Source: an uncultured Schlesneria sp.
Lineage (GTDB): Bacteria; Planctomycetota; Planctomycetia; Planctomycetales; Planctomycetaceae
Length of the DNA stretch: 64,000 bases
Reading direction: 5' to 3'
NCBI GenBank assembly: GCA_903871875.1
Contig: CAIQIR010000176.1
Span: forward strand, 1 to 64,000
This document shows positions 9,727-18,207 of the stretch, piece by piece (positions within the stretch are counted from its first letter, which is position 1; every line of letters begins with the position of its first letter). The notes below the pieces were generated by a model, which searched no databases, had not been told where the DNA came from, and saw only the letters and a program-made list of their open reading frames with translations. A program made the position numbers and the translations under genes.

Positions 9727-9760
9727 CGGCCTCGGTGATTTCACCGGGGCCGTTATCTTT
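9727..9760 (+). terminator. intrinsic terminator after sat
   Basis: An 11-base-pair stem (CGGCCTCGGTG at 9727-9737 with CACCGGGGCCG at 9742-9752, one T-G wobble) closes a four-base loop and is followed by TTATCTTTT. It starts 41 bases after the sat stop codon and has no other gene to serve on this strand. Confidence 0.85.
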
Positions 9761-10115
9761 TCAGGCCTCTCTTTTCCTTTTCGCAGCCATCGGTCGGCGA
9801 AAAGGGCCTTCGTTGGCAAAATGAACACGATTGTTGTTCAATACCTCATCGCCGTCGGCTGGCCGTTTCGTGAACTTCTGACGCATTCTCGCGAAGTTCA
9901 CGGAAGGGTAAACTTGAGTCTGTTGTATTTGGTCTTTGTGGGACCATTTGGTCCAGAAGCCAGATCAGCCGCTTCAAATTTCTGAGAGTGTTTTCTACGG
10001 TGTCCGTTCGCAGTTTCCGATTTTTGCTGATGACGGTGTCAGACTGAATGTCGTTTGGAAGTCGTGACCAATCGTTGTCGGTCGTCTGTTTCCCCCCTTT
10101 TATTTCGGGTGAACT
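9761..10115. other. intergenic region upstream of the efflux genes
   Basis: About 355 bases between the sat terminator and the efflux adaptor gene. I see no coding frame with a credible start and no recognisable operator. No regulator gene sits beside the pump, so control is probably from elsewhere. Confidence 0.45.
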
Positions 10116-11303
10116 ATGTTGGACAGTCAAATTCGTCTCTGTGCGGGACGCTTCATTTACTTGTCTGTATCTGTCCTTGCGATCGCCGGGTGTGGCGGCA
10201 AGGCGACCGGTAATACACGCTCGGCCGAGCCGCCCGCTGTGATTGTGACGACCCCGGGAGAAAAAGATCTTGCCGACTTCGTGGAGTTCACCGGACGAAC
10301 CGATGCCGTCGAGTCGGTTGAAATACGTGCTCGCGTCAGCGGCTATTTGAACAAGATTAATTTCAAGCCGGGAAAAGAAGTCGTTGCCGGGGATTTGTTG
10401 TTTGAGATCGATCCTCGTCCCTACGATGCTGAACTCCAGCGGAGCGAAGGTGTGCTGGCCACCGCCGAGGCCAGCCTGAAGCAGGCCACCGCGGAAATGG
10501 ACCGAGCCGAAGGATTGCACAAGAAGGCCATCAGCACTCAGTCCGACTATGACAAAGCGATTGCCGATCTGGCTCACGCCGCAGCGCAGGTTCAGTCATC
10601 AAAAGCCACCGTTGTCCAAGCCCGGCTCAACCTGGATTTTACGAAAGTGACTGCACCCATTTCGGGACGGACAAGTCGCGAATTGATGACACAAGGAAAC
10701 TTGGTTGCGGCCGACACCACGGCACTGACGACGATTGTGTCTCTCGATCCGATGTTCGCGTATTTCGACGTCGACGAACGGACGCTGCTCGATATTCAGC
10801 AACGAATTCGCGAAAAGAAGATGGTTTCGGCTCGAGAACGCGACGATGTCGAGATTCGTCTGGCCTTGGCAAACGAATCGGGCTTTCCTCATGTGGGGGT
10901 GGTCGATCTCGTTGACAATCGCGTCGATGCCGGTACGGGAACCATTCAGATTCGCGGCCGATTTCCCAATGCAGACCGCCTGCTGACCGCTGGACTTTTT
11001 GTGCGAATTCAATTTCAGATGGGGCCTTCCCGCAAACGGCTGCTCATTCCCGAACGCGCTTTGGCCCAACAGCAAGGACAGCGCTACGTCTACGTCGTGA
11101 CGGCAGAAAACAAAATTGATCGGCGAAACGTCACCGTTGGTCGCCGTGACGGAGCCCTTCGCGTGATTGAGGACGGCTTGGCACCCGCTGACCGGGTCGT
11201 CGTGAAGGGACAACAACGCGTGCGTCCCGGCGTTGAAGTACGGATCGAAAAAGAAGCGGAAGCGAGTGGTCAAACGAATTCAACTCCTTCGAAGTCGCAC
11301 TAG
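10116..11303 (+). CDS. RND efflux periplasmic adaptor lipoprotein
   Basis: 395 residues, of the AcrA/MexA membrane fusion family. It bridges an RND pump in the inner membrane to an outer membrane channel. The N-terminus is a lipoprotein signal with lipobox LAIAGC, the lipid-bearing cysteine being Cys26. Next come the beta-barrel/lipoyl parts (VEIRARVSGYLNKINF, and GDLLFEIDPRPYDAEL), a central alpha-helical hairpin rich in Ala, Gln and Glu, and the returning lipoyl half with FTKVTAPISGRTSRE. The C-terminal membrane-proximal domain ends in a charged tail. The pump gene starts 33 bases downstream, so the two are surely one operon. No outer membrane partner is encoded beside them; the TolC-like genes at 59-63 kb are far away. 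Confidence 0.95.
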   Translation: MLDSQIRLCAGRFIYLSVSVLAIAGCGGKATGNTRSAEPPAVIVTTPGEKDLADFVEFTGRTDAVESVEIRARVSGYLNKINFKPGKEVVAGDLLFEIDPRPYDAELQRSEGVLATAEASLKQATAEMDRAEGLHKKAISTQSDYDKAIADLAHAAAQVQSSKATVVQARLNLDFTKVTAPISGRTSRELMTQGNLVAADTTALTTIVSLDPMFAYFDVDERTLLDIQQRIREKKMVSARERDDVEIRLALANESGFPHVGVVDLVDNRVDAGTGTIQIRGRFPNADRLLTAGLFVRIQFQMGPSRKRLLIPERALAQQQGQRYVYVVTAENKIDRRNVTVGRRDGALRVIEDGLAPADRVVVKGQQRVRPGVEVRIEKEAEASGQTNSTPSKSH

Positions 11304-11336
11304 TTTTCGCTCAATCTCTCATCGAAGGCCTCTTCA

Positions 11337-14300
11337 ATGCTTGCTCGCTTCTTCATCGATCGGCCAGTTTTTGCCATCGTGATTTCTCTGGTGATCGTCT
11401 TTGCTGGCCTGGCGGCCGGAAGTACGCTGCCGATCGCCCAGTATCCCGAAATTACGCCGCCCACGGTGGAAGTTTCGTGTAGCTACCCCGGCGCCAGTGC
11501 GACAGTTGTACAGGACACCATTGCCGCCCCCATCGAGCAAGAGGTGAACGGCGTCGAGAAGATGCTCTACATGTCGTCGCAATGTACGAACGACGGGGGC
11601 TATCGGCTGAGTGTCACATTCAAGCTCGGAACGAATCTGGATATGGCCCAGGTGCTGGTGCAAAATCGCGTGGCACTGGCGCTGCCAAAGTTGCCCGATG
11701 TCGTCAAAACGACAGGGGTTAGCACCAAGAAGAAATCGCCCAGTATTCTGTTGGTCGTGAATCTTTATTCTGACGTTGATGAAGCCACGGGCCGTCCACG
11801 ATTTGACCAGCTGTTTCTCAGCAATTATGCCACGATCCAAATGCGCGATGACTTGTTGCGAATCGATGGCGTCGGAGACGTCACATTTCTCGGGCAGCAA
11901 GACTACAGCATGCGTGTCTGGTTGGATCCCGAAAAAATGGCGTCTCGCAATTTGACGGCCGGGGATGTGGTGGCGGCACTGAAAGAGCAGAACGTGCAGG
12001 TGGCTGCGGGAACCGTCGGACAGCCACCTGTGCCGAGTGGTCTTGATTTTCAATACACGCTGACCACTTTGGGACGGCTGACCGAGCCCGCGGAGTTCGG
12101 TCAAATCGTTGTGAAAACTGGCCGCACCGGCCAGCCGACTCGGCTGGGTGAAATCGGCCGCCTGGAATTGGGGGCCAAGAACCAAGATACGTCCTGTTCG
12201 CTCGACGGGGGGCCTTCGGTGGGAATGGCCATCTATCAGTTGCCCGGTTCCAACGCATTACAAACCGCGGACCGAATTCGTCGGAAAGTCGCGGAATTGG
12301 AAACGCGATTCGATAAGGGGCTGCATACAGCCATTGTCTATGACACGACTCCGTTCGTCGAAGAATCAGTTCGTGAAGTGTTCAAAGCACTGCGAGATGC
12401 CGTAATCCTGGTGGCGATCGTCGTTTTGCTGTTCCTGCAAGACTGGAAGTCGATGACGTTGCCGATGATCGATGTTCCCGTGTCCTTGATTGGAACGCTG
12501 GCGGTCATGTCGCTGATGGGATTTACATTGAACAACCTGACGTTGTTCGGTCTGGTACTGGCAATCGGGATTGTCGTGGATGACGCGATTGTCGTGCTCG
12601 AAGGGATCGAACGCTGGTTGGAAAAAGGGTGCGACGCGAGAACGGCGACGATTAACGCCATGAATGAACTCACCGGACCGATTATCGCGATCACACTCGT
12701 ACTGAGTTCGGTCTTCCTGCCGAGCGCTCTTCTGGGAGGCATCAGTGGTCAGTTCTATCGGCAGTTTGCTTTGACGATTTCGGCGTCCATGATCATTTCG
12801 GCGGTCAATGCGTTGACGATGACGCCTTCTCGCGCGGTGCAGATCTTTAAGAATCGTCGCCACGGTCACGACGATCGAGAAGCATTGCCCTGGTGGGGTT
12901 ATGTTGCTCTGTTGGGCTGGTTGAGTAGCGCGTGGCTCGAACCAATCGTTGCACCAATGTTGCAGGGACCGTTGCTGTGGGGTGTACGAATTCTCCTGGC
13001 CGTACCTGGCGGAATCGTGGGATGGCTGATTGCCAAAGGGGCCAATCGCTTTTTGGCCGGTTGTTTTAAGATCTTCAATCGCGGGTTTGATGCGATCACG
13101 CGCGTTTACGGTCGAATCGTATCGAGCATGCTTCGAGTGAGTTCGCTGGTATTGCTGGTCTATGGCGGATTGCTGGTGATGACCTATCTCGGAATCACCC
13201 GAACACCCCTCGGATTCATTCCTTCACAGGATAAGGGCTACTTGCTGATCAATATCCAGCTTCCCGATTCCTCGTCCCTTGAACGATCAGTTGACGTCCT
13301 CAAGAAGGTGGAAAAGATTGCCCAGGAGACTGAGGGTGTGGTGCACACCGTGGGGATTGCCGGTCAGTCGATCGTCTTGAACGCCGTCGGGTCGAACTTT
13401 GGTTCGATGTTTGTGATTCTGGACGAGTTCCATCACCGACATCATCCCAATCTCCGTTCTGACGCGATTGGAGCTCAGTTGCGTAAGCGGATGTTTAACG
13501 AAATTCTTGATGCGCAAGTCGCAGTCTACGGCGCGCCGCCAGTGGATGGATTAGGGTCGGCCGGTGGATTCAAAGTCATGATCCAGGATCGCGATGGTCA
13601 AGGTCTGACGGAACTGCAGGAAAACGCGGATCAGGTTGCGTTTCAGGGAAGTCGTCAACCAGGGATCGCAGGCATGTTCAATAGTTTCCGCTCGGATACT
13701 CCGCAGTTGTACATCGACGTCGATCGCACTAAATGCAAGGCGTTAGGTGTTCCCTTAAGCGATGCCTTTCAAACCTTGCAGGTCTATCTGGGGGGGTACT
13801 ATGTGAACGATTTCAACCAATTTGGCCGTACGTGGCAGGTGAATCTTCAGGCTGATTCACCGTTTCGATTGCATGCCGAGGATGTTCGCGCTCTGAAGGT
13901 ACGGAATGCGGACGGGAATATGATTCCTCTCGGAACGCTGGCCACCATCGAAGATGTTGGCGGTCCGATCATGATCACCCGCTACAACATGTTCCCCGCA
14001 GCGCCAATCAACGGTGCTTCTCTACCCGGTGTCAGTTCGGGAAGCATGATTGCCACCGTCGAACAAGTTGCGAATCAGGAATTGTCAGGAGGGATGGCGT
14101 TCGAATGGACTGAACTCACCTACTTGCAACTGATGGAAGGCAGCGCGGCTCTCTTCGCTTTCATCGGAGCCATCATTCTGGTGTTCCTGGTATTGGCGGC
14201 CCAATACGAAAGCTGGTCAATGCCGATGGCCGTGTTGCTTGTCGTTCCAATGTGCTTGCTGAGTGCGATTGCAGGGCTGTGGATCACCCATCTGGACATC

Positions 14301-14699
14301 AACATCTTTGTTCAGGTCGGGTTCATTGTCCTTGTCGGATTGGCGGCCAAGAATGCCATTTTGATCGTCGAAACAGCACGAGAGCGTCGTCACGCAGGCC
14401 TATCGCTGCACGATGCGGCGCTCGACGCAGCGAAAGAGCGTCTGCGACCGATCATCATGACGTCGTTGGCGTTTATTCTGGGGGTGGCGCCACTGGTCAT
14501 CTCGCGCGGAGCGGGAGCCGAAATGCGGCAAACACTGGGCATTGCCGTCTTTTCCGGAATGCTCGGCGTCACGTTTTTCGGAATCTTTTTGACCCCGGTG
14601 TTTTACAGTGTCATCGACCGGTTTGGTAAACAGAAATCTTCACCAGCGATTTCGGTCGCTGATACCGGTCACGAAGTCACGGCCCTGAATTCTCCTTGA
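11337..14699 (+). CDS. RND multidrug efflux pump, HAE1 type
   Basis: 1120 residues, of the AcrB/MexB family; it uses the proton gradient to pump hydrophobic compounds from the periplasm out through a TolC channel. The start MLARFFIDRPVFAIVISLVI is typical of the family. The fourth membrane helix carries the proton-relay pair in GIVVDDAIVVLEGIERW. The later helices contain FVLVGLAAKNAILIVE-type sequence, and two porter-domain sets flank the membrane halves. The protein is about 70-80 residues longer than AcrB (about 1050). The excess lies in the segment encoded at about 12850-13085, between membrane halves, where two extra hydrophobic stretches (WWGYVALLGWLSSAWL and VRILLAVPGGIVGWLIAKG) are seen. 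ATG at 11337 follows AAGG. Confidence 0.95.
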   Translation: MLARFFIDRPVFAIVISLVIVFAGLAAGSTLPIAQYPEITPPTVEVSCSYPGASATVVQDTIAAPIEQEVNGVEKMLYMSSQCTNDGGYRLSVTFKLGTNLDMAQVLVQNRVALALPKLPDVVKTTGVSTKKKSPSILLVVNLYSDVDEATGRPRFDQLFLSNYATIQMRDDLLRIDGVGDVTFLGQQDYSMRVWLDPEKMASRNLTAGDVVAALKEQNVQVAAGTVGQPPVPSGLDFQYTLTTLGRLTEPAEFGQIVVKTGRTGQPTRLGEIGRLELGAKNQDTSCSLDGGPSVGMAIYQLPGSNALQTADRIRRKVAELETRFDKGLHTAIVYDTTPFVEESVREVFKALRDAVILVAIVVLLFLQDWKSMTLPMIDVPVSLIGTLAVMSLMGFTLNNLTLFGLVLAIGIVVDDAIVVLEGIERWLEKGCDARTATINAMNELTGPIIAITLVLSSVFLPSALLGGISGQFYRQFALTISASMIISAVNALTMTPSRAVQIFKNRRHGHDDREALPWWGYVALLGWLSSAWLEPIVAPMLQGPLLWGVRILLAVPGGIVGWLIAKGANRFLAGCFKIFNRGFDAITRVYGRIVSSMLRVSSLVLLVYGGLLVMTYLGITRTPLGFIPSQDKGYLLINIQLPDSSSLERSVDVLKKVEKIAQETEGVVHTVGIAGQSIVLNAVGSNFGSMFVILDEFHHRHHPNLRSDAIGAQLRKRMFNEILDAQVAVYGAPPVDGLGSAGGFKVMIQDRDGQGLTELQENADQVAFQGSRQPGIAGMFNSFRSDTPQLYIDVDRTKCKALGVPLSDAFQTLQVYLGGYYVNDFNQFGRTWQVNLQADSPFRLHAEDVRALKVRNADGNMIPLGTLATIEDVGGPIMITRYNMFPAAPINGASLPGVSSGSMIATVEQVANQELSGGMAFEWTELTYLQLMEGSAALFAFIGAIILVFLVLAAQYESWSMPMAVLLVVPMCLLSAIAGLWITHLDINIFVQVGFIVLVGLAAKNAILIVETARERRHAGLSLHDAALDAAKERLRPIIMTSLAFILGVAPLVISRGAGAEMRQTLGIAVFSGMLGVTFFGIFLTPVFYSVIDRFGKQKSSPAISVADTGHEVTALNSP

Positions 14700-14712
14700 A
14701 CACAGGTTCAAG
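14695..14712 (+). other. short hairpin at the pump stop codon
   Basis: CTTGAAC at 14695-14701 pairs with GTTCAAG at 14706-14712 around a four-base loop. The stop codon of the RND pump lies inside the left arm. No T-run follows, so it may stabilise the 3' end of the transcript or be chance; I do not call it an intrinsic terminator. Confidence 0.35.
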
Positions 14713-15104
14713 CTGTCGTGGTGCTTCGCCCTTAATCGAAATTCTCCTGAGCTGGATCCGGCTCGGCGTCGAGTTGCTCTTTTTGAATCGGAAGAATTCG
14801 TTTGGCTCGCATGACGACTTCGACGTCTCTGCAATGTGAAGTCGCTGTGGTTGTCGGGTGACGTCAGTGACTCGCCTCGGGGCTGGAGATTGAAATCAGT
14901 TCCCACTTGCGAATCTTTTTGAGTTTACGGCAGGAACTCGTCGGGACCGAGACTTTCGCCGGTGAGATGTCCGGCGAGTCATTTCCGAGCGTCTGAAGGC
15001 CCAGAAGTCAACGTTACTCGAAGTGAAACGCCAATGAAGAATGGCTAAGGCCATCCAACCGAGCGGGCTTTCGTGATCGATCGATGCCGATGCCTGATTG
15101 GGGG
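14713..15104. other. intergenic region without a gene
   Basis: About 390 bases after the pump. No frame with a ribosome-binding site or protein-like composition was found. A convergent small gene ends at 15105. Confidence 0.45.
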
Positions 15105-15356
15105 CTAGGAATTCTTCGGCAGAGCGATGGCGTACAACATCGACACAGACCCGATGGACAGAAGTGTGAAGGCTGCCCAGTCAGGAGGGTCAATGATTGG
15201 CCGTTGTTCCTTGTCGACGATTTGTTTCGCGAGCATGCCGCGAATGCCAGGATCCTTTTCCGTCGGCAGATGCAAAACAACTTTGTCGATGGCCAGGAAC
15301 GCCAAGCCCCACATGCTGACAAACATTCCGGCGGCAAAGCACGACGCACGTAGCAT
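15105..15356 (-). CDS. small membrane protein, unknown function
   Basis: 83 residues. I do not recognise a named family. Two hydrophobic segments are visible: residues about 3-22 (ASCFAAGMFVSMWGLAFLAI) and about 62-80 (FTLLSIGSVSMLYAIALP). They enclose a charged loop with DKVVLHLPTEKDPGIRG and ends in a short basic tail. This suggests a two-helix inner membrane protein with a central soluble loop. The ATG (15356-15354) has AAGGG eight bases upstream, which supports a real gene. It stands alone between the RND operon and the thioredoxin-like gene. Confidence 0.65.
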   Translation of the reverse strand: MLRASCFAAGMFVSMWGLAFLAIDKVVLHLPTEKDPGIRGMLAKQIVDKEQRPIIDPPDWAAFTLLSIGSVSMLYAIALPKNS

Positions 15357-15819
15357 CGCTTAAACCCTTTTACAAAGTGATCGCCCGTTACTCAGGCTCC
15401 ATCGACCGCGTCGCAAGCCGCCCTGCTCGCAATCGACTTCATCGAGTCGAATGAGCGGCCAACTTCAGCGAGACCATTGCCGGGACTGGGTTTCCAGAGA
15501 TCGAGCGTCGGGCGTACAAGATCGACGGATTTTGCTGACCGTTCCGAATGCAGGGGGGAGTGATTTGTGACGTCTGATCCGGGAATCGCCTGAGTGCCAA
15601 TCGGAGAACCGGTTCAGGCACAAACCCAATGAGAAAATGGTTCGCATCGCGAAGAACGCCCGTCACACGTCATCAACGGGAGGGCATCCATTCGGTTGAG
15701 AAGTGAACGCTTCGAATTGCCAGTCGATCGGTCATGCTCTACGCTACACCGGGCGTGTTGTGACGAATTGATTTTGGGCTTCGATAGCCGCTTTATTTCG
15801 AAAATCGAGAGGCCTCGAT
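15357..15819. other. intergenic region without a gene
   Basis: About 460 bases between the divergent small membrane protein gene and the thioredoxin-like gene. It should contain promoters for both. No open frame convinces, and no clear promoter hexamers can be named. Confidence 0.45.
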
Positions 15820-16380
15820 ATGGATTTCCTGAGCAAATGGCCGGCTGGGCTGAGTTACGCCGAATTCCTCAAGCGTTATGCCTCGGCAGATCAGCATCGA
15901 CGCTGGGATTCGGTCTACAAAGAGGTCTCGCTGACCGCTGCCCAGAAGGCTCTTTTAAGTGGCTTTCAGCGGGAGATAATGGTCGTTGTCGTCGCTGGGA
16001 CCTGGTGTGGTGATTGCATTCAACAATGTCCGATTTTCGAAGTTTTCGCGGAACAGACGCCTCGTTTGCAGATTCGATACTTTGACCGAGACGATCACGG
16101 AGATCTCGCCGACGCCCTATCGATCTGCGGGGGACGCCGCGTTCCGTCGGTTGTCTTTTTGGCCGAGGATGGGGCTCCGTGTGGTCGTTACGGCGATCGG
16201 ACACTGGCGAAGTACCGTGATTCGGCCGCTTCATTGTCTGGTGCCGCTTGCCCGACCGGTCTGGTCCCACAAGGAAAAACTCTGCAGGATGCGGTCATTC
16301 AGGAATGGCTTGAACAGTTCGAACGGGTGCAATTGATGCTGCGACTTTCGCCCCGATTGCGGCAGAAACACGGGGACTGA
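15820..16380 (+). CDS. thioredoxin-like protein with CGDC motif
   Basis: 186 residues without a signal peptide, so probably cytoplasmic. After about 50 N-terminal residues comes a thioredoxin fold: the strand REIMVVVVAG, the redox motif TWCGDC with Cys63 and Cys66, a further Cys70, then RRVPSVVFLAEDG, which carries the cis-proline position. The CGDC motif is that of the thioredoxin-like 'thioredoxin family protein' group rather than the classical CGPC of TrxA. ATG at 15820 has GAGAGG upstream. The next gene begins within 140 bases on the same strand and may be co-transcribed. Partner proteins are unknown. Confidence 0.85.
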   Translation: MDFLSKWPAGLSYAEFLKRYASADQHRRWDSVYKEVSLTAAQKALLSGFQREIMVVVVAGTWCGDCIQQCPIFEVFAEQTPRLQIRYFDRDDHGDLADALSICGGRRVPSVVFLAEDGAPCGRYGDRTLAKYRDSAASLSGAACPTGLVPQGKTLQDAVIQEWLEQFERVQLMLRLSPRLRQKHGD

Positions 16381-16516
16381 CTCGTCGTTATTGCTGGGAT
16401 TGGCGGCGGCCAACCTTCGGTTAAAACAACCGCGGCTCAAGCAACCTGATGATGCTTCCCCGCAATGTTGCCGATTTCTGCGTGACGAAGAGAGAGTCTC
16501 TGGGCGGTACGAAGTC

Positions 16517-17323
16517 ATGCGAGTATCGACGATCACAACTGACACACAAGCAGAACAGACGCTTCCGTTCGTGCTGGTATTGGGAGATACGGATCGGGGC
16601 GAAATGCGTCCGTTGATGACCTGGCTGGAAGAACGGGTTTTGTCCGCCGCTCGATATCGGGTCGCCCGCGACGTCACCACCGCGAACGCTTTGTTCGCGG
16701 CGGGAGAGTTTCCAGACTTGATTGTCGTTTTGCAAAGTTGGCCGAACGAGTATTCGACACAAGACGTCAATCGATTACTGTCATTTGCGCCGCTCGCACG
16801 GGTGATTGTCTGTTATGGTGCCTGGTGCGAATCGGACGGGCGCAATCACAATGTCTGGCCACTTTCCGTTCGCGTTCCCGTCTGGGCAGCGCCGCCGCGA
16901 ATTGAACGAGAATGGACGTTGCTGCTGACGCCTGGCGAAATAACTCCGCTCCCCTGGTCTGCATCACGCGAAGAGGTCTTTGCCGCCGATCATCCTTCGA
17001 GCTCGATATTCACCGGACGTCAGTCAGTCGTCATCGATTCGCCCGATGCGGCGTATCGACAATTCTTGAGCGAGATTTCGGTTGCCGAAGGGAGTGTCGT
17101 TAGTTTAGATGAGCCGACAGTGGTCTTGTTTGACGCCGATCCCTGGTCGCCTTCGCGGTCCGCAGTCATGCAGGAACTTCGAGTTCGCTATCCCCGGGCG
17201 GATCTCATCGCGTTAGTGAGTTTGGCCGATCCCACAATGCTCGCCGAGCTGCATCAATTGGGTGCCGACAACGTGTTGCACAAATTGGGGTTTCGCCCGT
17301 GGATGTGTGGACGCTCATTGTGA
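16517..17323 (+). CDS. unknown protein, possible receiver-like fold
   Basis: About 268 residues if it starts at the ATG at 16517, which follows a GGGCGGT purine stretch; a start at 16391 in the same frame, only 11 bases after the thioredoxin-like gene, would add 42 Arg/Gln-rich residues that look non-coding. I recognise no family. Alternating strands and helices, such as PFVLVLGDTDRGEMRPLMTW, PDLIVVLQSWPNEY, PTVVLFDADPWSPSRS and ADLIALVSLADP, suggest two response-regulator-like alpha/beta units, with Asp/Glu near strand ends. No DNA-binding or kinase domain is visible. It converges with the SDR gene 74 bases away. Confidence 0.65.
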   Translation: MRVSTITTDTQAEQTLPFVLVLGDTDRGEMRPLMTWLEERVLSAARYRVARDVTTANALFAAGEFPDLIVVLQSWPNEYSTQDVNRLLSFAPLARVIVCYGAWCESDGRNHNVWPLSVRVPVWAAPPRIEREWTLLLTPGEITPLPWSASREEVFAADHPSSSIFTGRQSVVIDSPDAAYRQFLSEISVAEGSVVSLDEPTVVLFDADPWSPSRSAVMQELRVRYPRADLIALVSLADPTMLAELHQLGADNVLHKLGFRPWMCGRSL

Positions 17324-17397
17324 TTGGGGTGTTGATGCCTTGTGCTTGCCCGTGGTCTTTTCGTGGACAGTCGGCGGTTTGAACGAGCCACGCCGCT

Positions 17398-18135
17398 TTA
17401 ACCTCGGCCCAAATAGGCTTGGTCGCGCGGGAGAACGATCGCTTCGAGAAAGTTTACGTCAGCGGGAAGGGTGAGCATCGCGAGGGCTGCGCGGGCGATG
17501 GACTCAGGTTGCATCATTGGTTCGTCATCTGACACTTTTCCGGAATCGATGCGGCGTTCGACAAGAACGTTGCCGGGATGAAGGCAAGAGCAGGTAATGC
17601 CAAAGGGGCGACCGTCGAGGGCGATCGCCTGGGTAAGACCCCACACACCAAACTTGGCCGCCGAATAGGGCGTGCTCCCTTCGCGCGGCCGTTGAGCGCT
17701 GATCGAGCCGATGTTCAGAATGCGTCCTGATTTCCTGGCTTTCATCAGACGAAACGCCGCACGGCTGCAAAGGAATGTTCCCGTCAGGCAGGAACCGATG
17801 ACGTTATTCCACGCCTCAAGTGAGACTTCATCCAGCGGTCCCCCATCAAAGGCCCCGGCATTGTTGACGAGAAGATCGACCTGACCAAAACGCTCTTGCG
17901 CCGCGGCGAAAAATCGTTCGACGTCCGCCTCGTTGGAAACGTCACAAGCCTGGGCCAGCACGTCAACTCCGTGCTGTCGTAGATCGTCGGCGACTTGGGA
18001 CAGCGTCTGAGCGTGTCGGGCGCAGATGGCCAACGAAGCTCCTTCGGCGGCGAGAGCCATTGCGATCGCTTTGCCGATTCCGCGATTGGCTCCTGTAACG
18101 ACCGCAATTTGATTAGTCAGTTGTTTCATTGTCAT
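17398..18135 (-). CDS. SDR-family oxidoreductase
   Basis: 245 residues, classical short-chain dehydrogenase. The Rossmann cofactor motif TGANRGIG is at residues about 14-21, and NNAG at 91-94. The catalytic Ser144, Tyr157 and Lys161 lie in GSISAQRPREGSTPYSAAK. It closely resembles FabG-like 3-oxoacyl-ACP reductases, but it is single and away from any fatty-acid cluster, so the substrate cannot be told. The Arg at position 18 in the GANRGIG loop suits NADP(H) use, by family inference. The start is ATG at 18135, with a second ATG two codons later; the ribosome-binding site is weak. Confidence 0.9.
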   Translation of the reverse strand: MTMKQLTNQIAVVTGANRGIGKAIAMALAAEGASLAICARHAQTLSQVADDLRQHGVDVLAQACDVSNEADVERFFAAAQERFGQVDLLVNNAGAFDGGPLDEVSLEAWNNVIGSCLTGTFLCSRAAFRLMKARKSGRILNIGSISAQRPREGSTPYSAAKFGVWGLTQAIALDGRPFGITCSCLHPGNVLVERRIDSGKVSDDEPMMQPESIARAALAMLTLPADVNFLEAIVLPRDQAYLGRG

Positions 18136-18207
18136 CGTCTTGAAGAAAGTACGTACTGAGCCCGCGGTGTGGGTGTCGTCCTGCTGCGCTTCGGCCTTTG
18201 GAAATCC

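Noticed and set aside
11334-12185. Long minus-strand open frame opposite the RND pump
   Set aside because: It mirrors the pump codons and has no recognisable domain or ribosome-binding site.
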